DNA from: Haemophilus parainfluenzae ATCC 33392
GTDB lineage: Bacteria > Pseudomonadota > Gammaproteobacteria > Enterobacterales > Pasteurellaceae
Length of the DNA stretch: 64,000 nucleotides
NCBI RefSeq assembly: GCF_031191205.1
Contig: NZ_CP133470.1
Span: 7,501 to 71,500 of the forward strand
Direction: 5' to 3'
The notes below the pieces were generated by a model that saw nothing but the letters and a program-made list of their open reading frames with translations, was not told where the DNA came from and ran no database searches. Both the position numbers and the translations under genes were made by a program. Shown here piece by piece: positions 20,012 through 29,661 of the stretch. The stretch's first letter is position 1; each line of letters opens with the position of its first letter.

Positions 20012-20908
20012 CTATTGTTTTAATTTTGGATCGAGCGCATCACGCAACCCGTCGCCCATTAAGTTGAATGCTAAAACAAGCGATAAAATCACTAAACCTG
20101 GAATCGTAACCAACCAGTTGGCCGCCTGCATAAAACTACGCGATTCAGATAACATAGTCCCCAATTCCGGTGTTGGTGGTTTTGCACCAATACCTAAGAA
20201 ACCTAAGGTTGCTAATTCTAAAATGGCATTAGATATCCCCATTGTCATTTGCACAATGAGAGGCGCAAGGCAATTCGGTAAAATGACAATAAACATCAAG
20301 CGTAATACGCTTGCTCCCGCTACACGCGAAGAGGTGACATAATCTCTGTTTTTCTCATTTAATACCGCTGCACGTGTTAAGCGCACATAACTTGGAATCG
20401 AAACCACGGCAATCGCTAACGTCGCATTGGTTAAAGAAGGCTCTAAAATTGATACCACCACAATGGTTAAAAGCAAGTTTGGGATAGCCAACATAATGTC
20501 AATAAAACGAACAATTAATGTATCCAATGCGCCACCATAATAACCGGCAAGCAAACCTAGGCTCGTTCCTAAAATGCAAGATAGTATGACAATAATGAAA
20601 CCTGCAAAAACAGAAATGCGCGTACCATAAATAATGCGAGAAAGAATATCTCGACCAATGTCATCTGTACCCAGTAAATAAGCTGAATTGCCGCCTTCAT
20701 ACCAAGCTGGTGGTAACAATAAGGCTGAACGATTTTGTTCGATAGGATCAAAAGGTGCAATCCAAGGGGCAAAAATACTGATTAATGCTACAGCAAGAAT
20801 AAAAGTGAGCCCAATCACTGCCCCTTTATTTTGTTTGAAATAAAACCAAAACTCCTGCAACGGTGTGCGAGGCGTAATCGTTTCAATAGATAAAGTTTGT
20901 TCCGTCAT
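20012..20908 (-). CDS. dppC: Peptide ABC transporter permease DppC
   Basis: A 298-residue inner-membrane permease with an N-terminal OppC_N-type segment (PLQEFWFYFKQNKGAVIGL, residues 15-45), then five or six membrane segments and the EAA loop ALNEKNRDYVTSSRVAGASVLRLMFIVILPNC. The GTDDIGRDILSRIIYGTRIS block is diagnostic of DppC/OppC. It follows dppB by 12 bases. With DppB it forms the membrane channel. Confidence 0.94.
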   Translation of the reverse strand: MTEQTLSIETITPRTPLQEFWFYFKQNKGAVIGLTFILAVALISIFAPWIAPFDPIEQNRSALLLPPAWYEGGNSAYLLGTDDIGRDILSRIIYGTRISVFAGFIIVILSCILGTSLGLLAGYYGGALDTLIVRFIDIMLAIPNLLLTIVVVSILEPSLTNATLAIAVVSIPSYVRLTRAAVLNEKNRDYVTSSRVAGASVLRLMFIVILPNCLAPLIVQMTMGISNAILELATLGFLGIGAKPPTPELGTMLSESRSFMQAANWLVTIPGLVILSLVLAFNLMGDGLRDALDPKLKQ

Positions 20909-20920
20909 TAATAAGGCTCC

Positions 20921-21925
20921 TTATTGATGGCGAATACGTGGGTTTACCACGCCATAAAGTAAATCGATCGTCAAATTCACTACAATAATAATTGTAGCAA
21001 TAATCAACACGGCGCCTTGTAAGACAGGATAATCACGATTGGAAATCGCATCAATAATCCATTTACCAATACCCGGCCATGAGAAAATCGTCTCAGTTAA
21101 AACTGCACCAGATAATAGCTGTCCTACAATCAAGCCCACCACTGTCACAACAGGGATAAGCGCATTACGTAGCGCATGGACAATCACAATTCGGGTATAA
21201 CTTAAGCCTTTCGCTTTTGCGGTACGAATATAATCTTCACCTAACACTTCCAACATCGAAGAACGTGTCATTCTGGTAATCACCGCAAGTGGAATGGTGC
21301 CTAACACAATAGACGGGAGAATCAATGACTTAATGGCATTCCAGAAAGCACCCGGTACGCCTGAAAGCCAAGTATCGATTAACATAAAACCCGTTGGTGT
21401 ATCGATCCAGAAGCTATCTTCTAAACGTCCCCCTTGTGGTAAGTCTAACCAAGGTGAAACATATAAGATCAAAATTAATCCCCACCAGAAAATTGGCATG
21501 GAATAACCCGTTAATGACATAGCTGTCACGGTATGAGAAATCCAACTATCTTTCTTGACGGCCGCAATCGTTCCTAGCGTAATACCGGCAATTAACGACC
21601 AAAATAGTGCAAAGAAAGCCAATTCAAAGGTAGCAGGAAAAAGTGTGAAAAACTCTCTCAGGACAGGTTGTTGGGTGCGGAATGATTCACCAAAATCGCC
21701 TTGTATTACATTGCCAATATAATTGAAATATTGCTGATACAACGGTAAATCGAGACCAAGTTGCTTCATCATTTGTTGATGAACTTCTGGCGTTAAACCT
21801 CGCTCTCCCATCATAATTTCCACAGGATCGCCTGGAATAAAATGAATGAGCGCAAAAGTCACAAAAGTAATGGCGATAAAGGTAGGAATCACCATTAAAA
21901 TACGTTTTAAAATAAATTTAAACAT
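20921..21925 (-). CDS. dppB: Peptide ABC transporter permease DppB
   Basis: A 334-residue permease with about six membrane segments. The opening MFKFILKRILMVIPTFIAITFVTFALIHFIPGDP is typical of DppB/OppB. The EAA loop is YIRTAKAKGLSYTRIVIVHALRNALIPVV. GGAAG lies just before the ATG. It is the first gene of dppBCDF. No dppA-like binding protein lies upstream, where uvrD ends 109 bases away. A possible 29-codon reading frame ends inside the dppB start. Confidence 0.94.
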   Translation of the reverse strand: MFKFILKRILMVIPTFIAITFVTFALIHFIPGDPVEIMMGERGLTPEVHQQMMKQLGLDLPLYQQYFNYIGNVIQGDFGESFRTQQPVLREFFTLFPATFELAFFALFWSLIAGITLGTIAAVKKDSWISHTVTAMSLTGYSMPIFWWGLILILYVSPWLDLPQGGRLEDSFWIDTPTGFMLIDTWLSGVPGAFWNAIKSLILPSIVLGTIPLAVITRMTRSSMLEVLGEDYIRTAKAKGLSYTRIVIVHALRNALIPVVTVVGLIVGQLLSGAVLTETIFSWPGIGKWIIDAISNRDYPVLQGAVLIIATIIIVVNLTIDLLYGVVNPRIRHQ

Positions 21926-22007
21926 CTACTTCCCACATGATAAAAGTGCGGTCATTTCTTCGAATGCTTTCGCACTTGGCATCTTGAGCACAAACATCAA
22001 TATTCAT
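21918..22007 (-). CDS. Possible 29-codon peptide between uvrD and dppB
   Basis: An open frame starting ATG at 22007 and ending TAA at 21918-21920, overlapping the first 8 bases of dppB. The frame stays open back to the uvrD stop. A GGGAGG motif at 22025-22030 lies about 17 bases before the ATG, too far for that start, and no ATG, GTG or TTG in frame lies closer. The peptide has two cysteines (about positions 6 and 12). I do not recognise it. It could be a coupled leader, a gene remnant or chance. Confidence 0.2.
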   Translation of the reverse strand: MNIDVCAQDAKCESIRRNDRTFIMWEVDV

Positions 22008-22034
22008 GCCCGCTGCAATAAAATCCTCCCGATT

Positions 22035-24212
22035 CTACCGCACTTTTTCTAATTTTGCCAAATGCGCAATCAACCACTTAATACCTTGAGCTTGGAAAGC
22101 GATTTGTAAACGGGTGTTATTATCTGAGCCTTCAACGTTTATCACTGTGCCGAAACCAAATTTTTCATGTTTCACTTTTTGCCCCATTTTCCATTCGTTC
22201 TCAGGCAAACTCGCGCTTAAACTTCCCACTTTCGCTTGGTTTAATGCTCGAGTCACCGTTCCACGCAAGCGGATTTCTTGAATGCATTCTGATGGCAATT
22301 CTGTAATAAAACGTGAAGGCAAATGACGTTCTTCTTTTGTATAAACACGACGACTTTCTGCATAACAAATGGTCAGTTTTTGCTTAGCACGTGTAATGCC
22401 CACATAAGCAAGACGGCGTTCTTCTTCTAAACGACCGGGTTCTTCAAATGAACGGAAACTTGGGAATACGCCCTCTTCTACCCCCACCATAAACACGCGT
22501 GGGAATTCCAAACCTTTTGCTGAGTGTAAGGTCATCATTTCTACACAAGATTGATGCGGTGAAGCCTGCTCTTCTCCCGCTTCTAAAGAGGCATGAGTTA
22601 AAAAGGCGGTAAGATCGGTCATATCCTCTGCTTCATCAGGCTTGATAAATTCTCGGGTTGCCGTCACCAATTCCTCTAAGTTTTCAATACGGACTTCACC
22701 TTTTTCGCCTTTTTCCTGTTTATACATGTCGTATAAGCCAGAATGTTTAATCACAAAATCAGTTTGTGCAAAAAGTGGCATTTCGGCTGTATCCACCTGT
22801 AAAGAATTAATCAACTCTTGGAAACGCAATAATGCGGTTGAAGCACGTCCCGTTAGCATATTTTCTTGTGTGGCTACTTGAACAGCTTGCCATAACGTAA
22901 TTTGACGTTCACGAGTTAAATTTCGTAACACATCTAAAGTACGATCACCAATGCCACGTGTAGGCGTATTAATTACACGTTCAAATGCCGCATCATCTTG
23001 ACGATTATTAATCAAACGCAAATAGGCCAACGCATCTTTAATTTCTTGGCGTTCGAAGAATCGCATCCCGCCGTAAATACGATAAGGAATTTGGCAACGA
23101 ATCAAGGCTTCTTCAATGACACGAGATTGGCTATTACTACGATATAAAACGGCGCAATCATCTAATTTTCCGCCATCATCTACCCAGTTTTGAATCTGAG
23201 AAGCCACAAATTTTGCCTCATCTAATTCATTAAATGCTGCATAAATACCTACTGGTTCACCCATTTCACCGTCGGTCCATAAATTCTTACCGAGGCGATC
23301 ACTATTATTCGAAATAAGTTGGTTGGCACTTTTCAGAATATTGCCGGTAGAACGATAATTTTGTTCCAAACGGATAGTTTCAGCGTTGAAATCTTTTAAG
23401 AATTTTTGAATATTTTCGACTTGTGCACCACGCCATCCATAAATGGATTGGTCATCATCGCCCACAATCATTACTTTGCCCGTATTTCCGGCAAGAATTT
23501 TGATCCAGGCATATTGAATTTTATTGGTATCTTGAAACTCATCTACCAAAATATGCTGAAAACGTTGTTGATAGCGCTGCAAAATCACCGGCTTTTTAGC
23601 AAATAATTCATACGCACGAATTAATAATTCAGCAAAATCCACCAAGCCCGCACGATCACAAGTATCTTGATAAATTTGGTAGATCTTAATCCACTCTTTT
23701 TCCTGACGATCGCCAAAATCATCAATATCTTGCGGTCTTAAACCTTCATCTTTTTTATTATTGATATACCAGCACGCTTGCTTTGGAGGGAATGCTTTAT
23801 CATCATAATTGTGCAATTTCATCAGGCGTTTCACTAAACGAAGTTGATCTTCAGAATCTAAAATTTGGAAATCTTGTGGCAAGTTCACATCAAAATGGTG
23901 AGCGCGTAATAATCGATGAGCAATGCTATGGAATGTCCCAATCCACATGCCAAATAAATTTGGTTGAGCATGTTTGGATAAGGTATCTTGAATACGATGG
24001 CGCATTTCAGCAGCGGCTTTATTGGTAAAGGTCACCGCCATGATGCTGCCTTCAGAAATATTTTCTACGGCAATCAGCCACGCAATACGATGAGTCAAGA
24101 CGCGAGTTTTACCACTTCCTGCCCCTGCAAGTACCAGGTAATTGCCAAGCGGCGCTGCCACTGCTTCACGTTGTTTATCATTCAAGCCATCAAGTAATTC
24201 TGAAATATCCAT
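22035..24212 (-). CDS. uvrD: DNA helicase II
   Basis: A superfamily 1 3'-5' helicase for nucleotide excision and mismatch repair. It has motif I GAGSGKT at residues 30-36, motif Ia TFTNKAAAEMR, motif II VDEFQDTN, motif III GDDDQSIYGWRGA, motif IV RLEQNYRSTGNIL, motif V MTLHSAKGLEF and motif VI RRLAYVGITRAK. The open frame begins 23 codons earlier, but MDISELLDGLNDKQREAV is the conserved N-terminus, giving a normal 725 residues. The last codons, EKVR-stop, are written by an uptake signal (22037-22045). It is divergent from the AfuA-like gene at 24361. Confidence 0.96.
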   Translation of the reverse strand: MDISELLDGLNDKQREAVAAPLGNYLVLAGAGSGKTRVLTHRIAWLIAVENISEGSIMAVTFTNKAAAEMRHRIQDTLSKHAQPNLFGMWIGTFHSIAHRLLRAHHFDVNLPQDFQILDSEDQLRLVKRLMKLHNYDDKAFPPKQACWYINNKKDEGLRPQDIDDFGDRQEKEWIKIYQIYQDTCDRAGLVDFAELLIRAYELFAKKPVILQRYQQRFQHILVDEFQDTNKIQYAWIKILAGNTGKVMIVGDDDQSIYGWRGAQVENIQKFLKDFNAETIRLEQNYRSTGNILKSANQLISNNSDRLGKNLWTDGEMGEPVGIYAAFNELDEAKFVASQIQNWVDDGGKLDDCAVLYRSNSQSRVIEEALIRCQIPYRIYGGMRFFERQEIKDALAYLRLINNRQDDAAFERVINTPTRGIGDRTLDVLRNLTRERQITLWQAVQVATQENMLTGRASTALLRFQELINSLQVDTAEMPLFAQTDFVIKHSGLYDMYKQEKGEKGEVRIENLEELVTATREFIKPDEAEDMTDLTAFLTHASLEAGEEQASPHQSCVEMMTLHSAKGLEFPRVFMVGVEEGVFPSFRSFEEPGRLEEERRLAYVGITRAKQKLTICYAESRRVYTKEERHLPSRFITELPSECIQEIRLRGTVTRALNQAKVGSLSASLPENEWKMGQKVKHEKFGFGTVINVEGSDNNTRLQIAFQAQGIKWLIAHLAKLEKVR

Positions 24213-24360
24213 TGCTCTTATTTTAATCTGGTTAAATTTACAGGGGATTATAGTGGGAATTATGCGTTTAAACAATCCCAATATTTACAAATTTCCTCCG
24301 CTCGCTTATATTAGCAATATCAAATAATTACTAAATATTGACGAAGAAAAAGGAGACATA

Positions 24361-25407
24361 ATGTCAATAAAAACCACGTTAAAATTAACCGCACTTTCAG
24401 CCCTAACCGCCCTCGCGTACACTTCTCAAGCACAGGCTGAAGGCAAACTCACCGTGTATTGCAGTGTACAAAACGTAGTATGCGAAAAAGTCACGCAAGC
24501 CTTTAGTAAAAAATACAATATAGATGCACAATTTGTACGTAATAGTACAGGCGTTGTATTAGGCAAAATTAAAGCTGAAAAAGAAAACCCACAAGCTGAT
24601 TTCTGGTTTGGCGGCACTATTGAACCTCATCTTCAAGCTGCAGAATTAGGCTTACTTGAATCCTATCGTTCCCCATTACAAAAAGACATTATGCCGCAGT
24701 TTAAATCTTTAATGGAGCAACGCGGTAATTTCACCTCTGTAATTTACTTAATGGAACTTGGCATTGGGGTAAATACTAAAAAATTAAAAGAACTAAATAT
24801 TCCTGCACCAAAATGTTATGCGGATCTGATAAAACCCGAATATCAAGGGCAAATTCAATATCCGGATCCACGCGTTTCAGGTACGGGGTATTCACTTATC
24901 AGTACTTTTTCTACATTATGGGGAGAAGAAAAAGCTTTCAATTATTTGAAAAAATTAGAACCTAATCTCATGCAACATACCAAAACTGGTCTTGCGAGCA
25001 ACTATTTAGCAAATGGTACCGTAGCAATTGATTTAGGTTTTATGTTGGTTTATCCGCGTGAGAAGAAAAACGGTGCACCCGTTGAAGGGATTCTACCATG
25101 CGAAGGCGTAGGCTATTCTTTAGGCGGAGCTAGTATTATTAAAGGAGCAAGAAACCTCGATAATGCTAAGCTGTTTATGGATTTTGTGCTAAGCAAAGAA
25201 GCGCAAGAAATTCCGTGGCGAGAATCTGACTCTTATCAACTTCCAACCAATATCCATGCTGAACCTGCACCAGGTTTCCTGCCGGCTAGCAAATTAAAAC
25301 TCGTGGATATTGATTTTATGAAATTTGGTACAGATCAAGAAGGTAAACGTCTCACCCAACGTTGGGTTTCTGAAGTACTCTTAGAGAGTAAATCGCCAAA
25401 AGAATAA
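24361..25407 (+). CDS. Orphan periplasmic binding protein, AfuA paralogue 3
   Basis: A 348-residue binding protein with a signal peptide ending SQAQA near residue 26. It aligns end to end with the two AfuA-like proteins encoded 10 kb away (KLTVYCSVQN, GTGYSLISTF, GASIIKGARNLDNAKLF). However, the three sugar-phosphate contact positions are Leu229, Val230 and Ser253 instead of His, Asp/Glu and Glu, so it should bind something else. No permease or ATPase gene is adjacent. It stands alone between uvrD (divergent) and a terminator, with AAGGAG before the ATG. It may borrow AfuBC or another permease. It also lacks the HitA iron ligands. Confidence 0.8.
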   Translation: MSIKTTLKLTALSALTALAYTSQAQAEGKLTVYCSVQNVVCEKVTQAFSKKYNIDAQFVRNSTGVVLGKIKAEKENPQADFWFGGTIEPHLQAAELGLLESYRSPLQKDIMPQFKSLMEQRGNFTSVIYLMELGIGVNTKKLKELNIPAPKCYADLIKPEYQGQIQYPDPRVSGTGYSLISTFSTLWGEEKAFNYLKKLEPNLMQHTKTGLASNYLANGTVAIDLGFMLVYPREKKNGAPVEGILPCEGVGYSLGGASIIKGARNLDNAKLFMDFVLSKEAQEIPWRESDSYQLPTNIHAEPAPGFLPASKLKLVDIDFMKFGTDQEGKRLTQRWVSEVLLESKSPKE

Positions 25408-25421
25408 AAGAAATAAACAAA

Positions 25422-25459
25422 AAGTGCGGTCAAAAATCGTCGTGTTTTTGGCCGCACTT
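25422..25459. terminator. Uptake-signal-type terminator between convergent genes
   Basis: AAGTGCGGTCAAAAA (25422-25436) and TTTTTGGCCGCACTT (25445-25459) form a stem with one G-U pair on the plus-strand RNA. The second arm is a one-base variant of the uptake signal. It separates the AfuA-like gene (+) from fdhD (-). Confidence 0.8.
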
Positions 25460-25476
25460 GTTTTTAATAGATAAAA

Positions 25477-26286
25477 CTAAACTAAAACCAACCGCTCTTT
25501 ACCCGCATAGATATTGGCTTTTCCTGGGCGCGCAAAACCAATAAGGGAAAGATTGTGTTGTTCAGCCATATTCACCGCAAGATCTGTCGCGGCAGAAATC
25601 GCAACAAGTAACTCGATACCACAAGCCACTGATTTTTGAACCATTTCATAACTGGCGCGACTCGAAACCAGCACAAACCCTTGTGGTTGATTTTGTTTAG
25701 CATGCCAGCCGATTAATTTATCTAGTGCCACATGTCGCCCTACATCTTCTCGAATTGCCAATAGATTACCAGATAAATCAAAAAAGGCAGCTGCATGTGT
25801 TGCCCCTGTTTCTTTTCCGAGTGTTTGATTAGCTTGTAATTGCTCTAAGCAGCCATCTAATAAATTTAAATTAAATTGGAAAGTACGGTCTAATTTTGGC
25901 AATTTTTTATAGACTTGTGAAATTTGTTCTGTACCACAAATGCCACATCCCGTTCTTCCCGTTAAAGTACGACGATGATCTTTTAATGCGACAAATTGGC
26001 GGCTAGATAATTCAATTTGTACTTCAATACCATTACACACTTCTACCACATCAATGCCATAAATATCCGCTTTTTTCTCAATAATGCCTTCAGCTAATGA
26101 AAAGCCTAAAGCAAAATCCTCTAAATCTTGTGGAGAGCACATCATAACAGTATGCGCAATACCATTATAGACAAGTGAAACAGGAACTTCCGCCGCCAGA
26201 CTATCTTGCTTTTCAATAAAAAGTGCGGTTGGATTTTCGGGTATTTTTTTTAAGAAATTAATCGTTTTGTTGATTATCCAGTGCAT
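25477..26286 (-). CDS. fdhD: Formate dehydrogenase accessory sulfurtransferase
   Basis: Transfers sulfur from IscS to the molybdenum cofactor before it is inserted into formate dehydrogenase. The 269-residue protein has the conserved CGICG cysteine motif (family CxxC), the GRTGCG loop before it, and the [14 protein letters not shown] block of the FdhD fold. The open frame continues upstream to a TTG at 26316, but the ATG at 26286 preceded by GGGAAAAC is the likelier start. It is divergent from fdnG across a 275-base regulatory interval and belongs functionally with fdnGHI and fdhE. Confidence 0.95.
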   Translation of the reverse strand: MHWIINKTINFLKKIPENPTALFIEKQDSLAAEVPVSLVYNGIAHTVMMCSPQDLEDFALGFSLAEGIIEKKADIYGIDVVEVCNGIEVQIELSSRQFVALKDHRRTLTGRTGCGICGTEQISQVYKKLPKLDRTFQFNLNLLDGCLEQLQANQTLGKETGATHAAAFFDLSGNLLAIREDVGRHVALDKLIGWHAKQNQPQGFVLVSSRASYEMVQKSVACGIELLVAISAATDLAVNMAEQHNLSLIGFARPGKANIYAGKERLVLV

Positions 26287-26351
26287 AATGTTTTCCCAAT
26301 AAAATATCTGTATCAAAAATGTTACTTTTTTTTAACAAAAAATATTTATTT

Positions 26352-26367
26352 TGTGATCTAGCTCAAC
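26352..26367. promoter_or_regulatory. Predicted CRP site in the fdhD-fdnG interval
   Basis: TGTGA-TCTAGC-TCAAC matches the CRP left half-site perfectly and the TCTAG centre of the ideal site, with 3 of 5 in the right half. It lies 66 bases from fdhD and about 195 from fdnG, so fdhD may be the direct target. I found no convincing FNR box (TTGAT-N4-ATCAA) in the interval. Confidence 0.5.
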
Positions 26368-26561
26368 TTTTTAAGCGACTATAACAAGTATTGATTATAG
26401 ATTTATGGTTAAAAAATAGTTAAAATTGCGCCCGTTTAAATTGGTCATTTTTATAATCAATTTAATGTTGATGACGTTATTTTAACGAAATCAAATAAAT
26501 TATCTATACGAATTTATACTATCTAAATATCTTAACGGTTCGCCGTTATGAAGGAGTGATT

Positions 26562-29500
26562 ATGCAGGTCTCTAGACGTAAGTTCTTTAAGATCTGTGCA
26601 GGTGGTATGGCGGGGACGTCTGCGGCAATGTTGGGCTTTGCACCATCATCTGTTTTAGCAGCGCCACGTGAGTACAAATTATTACGGGCGTTTGAATCCC
26701 GTAACACCTGTACATATTGTTCTGTAAGCTGTGGTATGTTGCTATATAGCACAGGTAAACCTTACGATTCCTTAAGTAGCCACACAGGTACCAATACCCG
26801 TTCTAAATTATTCCACCTTGAAGGTGACCCAGACCATCCGGTAAGCCGTGGTGCGTTGTGTCCGAAAGGTGCAGGTGCGTTAGACTATGTTAATAGTGAA
26901 AGTCGCGTACTATATCCTGAATATCGTGCACCAGGTTCTGACAAGTGGGAACGTATTTCTTGGAAAGATGCAATCAAACGTATTTCTCGCTTGCTAAAAG
27001 ATGACCGTGATGCCAACTTTGTTGAAAAAGATGCAAGTGGCAAAACCGTTAACCGTTGGACAACTACAGGTATTATGACCGCCTCTGCCATTAGTAATGA
27101 GGCCGCACTTCTTACCCACAAATGGGTTCGAATGATGGGCATAGTGCCGATGTGTAACCAAGCGAATACTTGACACGGACCAACGGTAGCAAGTCTTGCT
27201 CCATCATTTGGTCGCGGTGCCATGACAAACAACTGGGTTGACATCAAAAACGCCAATCTTATTATCGTTCAAGGCGGTAACCCTGCTGAAGCTCACCCTG
27301 TTGGCTTCCGTTGGGCGATCGAAGCGAAGAAAAACGGTGCAAAAATCATCGTAGTTGATCCTCGCTTTAACCGTACAGCGTCTGTAGCTGACCTTCATGC
27401 GCCAATTCGTTCTGGTACTGATATCGCATTCTTAATGGGTGTGATCCGTTACCTATTGGAAACTAATCAAATCCAACACGAATACGTTAAACACTATACC
27501 AATGCTTCATTCTTAATTGATGAAGGCTTCAAATTCGAAGATGGTTTATTCGTAGGTTTTGATGAAGAAAAACGCACTTACGATAAATCTAAATGGAATT
27601 ACCAATTTGATGAAAATGGTTTTGCTAAACGTGATATGACCTTACAAGATCCACGTTGTGTGATTAATATCTTGAAAGATCACGTCTCTCGCTATACCCC
27701 AGAAATGGTTGAGCGTATCACAGGCGTCAAACAAAAAACCTTCTTACAAATCTGTGAAGAGATTGGTAAAACCTCTGCTCCAAACAAAACTATGACGCAC
27801 TTATATGCGTTAGGTTTAACTGAGCATACAATTGGTACACAAAACATTCGCTCAATGGCAATGATCCAATTACTCTTAGGTAACATGGGTATGCCAGGCG
27901 GTGGTATTAATGCATTGCGTGGACACTCAAACGTTCAAGGTACAACTGATATGGGCTTATTGCCGATGTCTTTACCAGGTTATATGCGTCTACCAAATGA
28001 CAAAGATAGCTCTTACGAACAATACATTAATGCGATTACGCCAAAAGATATCGTACCAAACCAAACAAACTACTATCGTAATACGTCGAAATTCTTCGTC
28101 AGTATGATGAAAACGTTCTATGGTGATAAAGCAACCAAAGAAAATGGTTGGGGCTTCGATTTCTTACCAAAAGCAGATCGTTTATATGATCCTATCACTC
28201 ATGTTAAGTTAATGAATGATGGCAAATTGAACGGTTGGATTTTACAAGGTTTCAACGTATTAAACTCATTACCGAACAAAAACAAAACTGTTGCAGGTAT
28301 GAGCAAATTGAAATTCTTAATCGTAATGGATCCACTTCAAACTGAATCTTCTGAATTCTGGAAAAACTTTGGTGAATCAAACAATGTAAACCCAGCAGAT
28401 ATTCAAACTGAAGTATTCCGTTTACCAACTACTTGTTTCGCAGAAGAAGATGGCTCTATTGCCAACTCTGGTCGTTGGGCACAATGGCACTGGAAAGGCT
28501 GTGACCAACCAGGTGAAGCACTACCAGATGTTGAAATTCTTTCTATGATTCGTGAAGAGATGCATCATCTCTATCAAGAAGACTTGAAAAAAGGTATTCA
28601 ACCAAAAGGTTTAGAATCTTTCGAAGCGATGACTTGGAACTATGCACAACCGCATGCACCAAGCTCCGCAGAGTTAGCAAAAGAATTAAATGGTTATGCC
28701 CTTGAAGATCTTTTAGATGCAAACGGTAATGTGGTTTATAAGAAAGGTCAATTACTTAACGGATTCGCTCACTTACGTGATGACGGTACAACCTCTGCAG
28801 GTAACTGGATATACGTAGGTCAATGGACTGAAAAAGGTAACCAAATGGCAAACCGTGACAATTCTGACCCTTCAGGTTTAGGTTGTACATTAGGTTGGGG
28901 CTTCGCATGGCCAGCAAACCGCCGTGTCCTTTATAGCCGTGCTTCACTTGATATTAACGGTAATCCTTGGGATAAACACCGTCAATTAATCAAATGGAAC
29001 GGTAAAAACTGGAACTGGCATGATGTGGCTGACTATGGTACACAACCACCAGGCTCTGATGCAGGTCCATTCATTATGTCTGCAGAAGGTGTAGGCCGTT
29101 TATTTGCAGTAGATAAAATTACAAGTGGTCCAGTGCCTGAGCACTATGAACCAATTGAAAGCCCAATTGATACTAACCCACTGCATCCAAGTGTAGTCTC
29201 TGATCCGACAATTCGTATTTATAAAGAAGACCGCGAATTTATCGGCTCAAATAAAGACTTCCCGTATGTGGCAACGACTTATCGTTTGACCGAGCACTTC
29301 CACAGTTGGACAGCTCAATCTGCGTTAAATATCATCGCTCAACCACAACAATTCGTGGAAATCGGTGAAAAATTAGCGGCAGAAAAAGGTATCCAAAAAG
29401 GTGATATGGTGAAAATTACTTCTCGCCGTGGCTATATTAAAGCCGTCGCAGTCGTAACGAAACGTTTGAAAGATTTAGAAGTCGACGGACGTACCGTACA

Positions 29501-29660
29501 CCATATAGGTCTTCCAATTCACTGGAATATGAAAGCCTTAAATGGTAAAGGTAACCGTGGTTTCTCAACCAATACCTTAACACCATCTTGGGGTGAATCG
29601 GTTACACAAACACCAGAATATAAAACATTCTTGGTAAATATCGAGAAGGCGGAGGCATAA
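26562..29660 (+). CDS. fdnG: Formate dehydrogenase-N/O major subunit, selenoprotein
   Basis: The molybdopterin catalytic subunit, which oxidises formate to CO2 in the periplasm. The gene is a single 1032-residue frame interrupted only by TGA at 27171-27173, which should be read as selenocysteine 204: the context CNQANT-U-HGPTVA matches the active site of E. coli FdnG (Sec196). The N-terminal SRRKFFK is a twin-arginine export signal. Cys50, Cys53, Cys57 and a later LCPKGA cysteine bind a [4Fe-4S] cluster. AAGGAG lies 5 bases before the ATG at 26562. Conventional gene callers would split it at the TGA into two genes (26562-27173 and 27222-29660). It needs selA/B/C elsewhere in the genome. Confidence 0.96.
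27171..27200 (+). promoter_or_regulatory. Selenocysteine codon and SECIS hairpin in fdnG
   Basis: UGA at 27171-27173 is followed after 14 bases by AGCAA-GTC-TTGCT (27188-27200), an apical stem with an AGUCU-type loop like the bacterial SECIS bound by SelB. Its place directly downstream of the UGA and inside the reading frame is as expected for a bacterial selenoprotein. Confidence 0.85.
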
Positions 29661-29661
29661 T

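Noticed and set aside
21846..22052. 68-codon plus-strand ORF over the dppB start
   Set aside because: Antisense to dppB and uvrD, with no ribosome site or recognisable protein; a shadow frame.
26287..26316. Longer fdhD start at a TTG
   Set aside because: It adds ten unlikely residues and lacks a ribosome-binding site; the ATG at 26286 fits the family.
26562..27222. fdnG as a frameshifted or truncated pseudogene
   Set aside because: The stop is a single in-frame TGA in the selenocysteine position with a SECIS-like hairpin, and the frame resumes without change.
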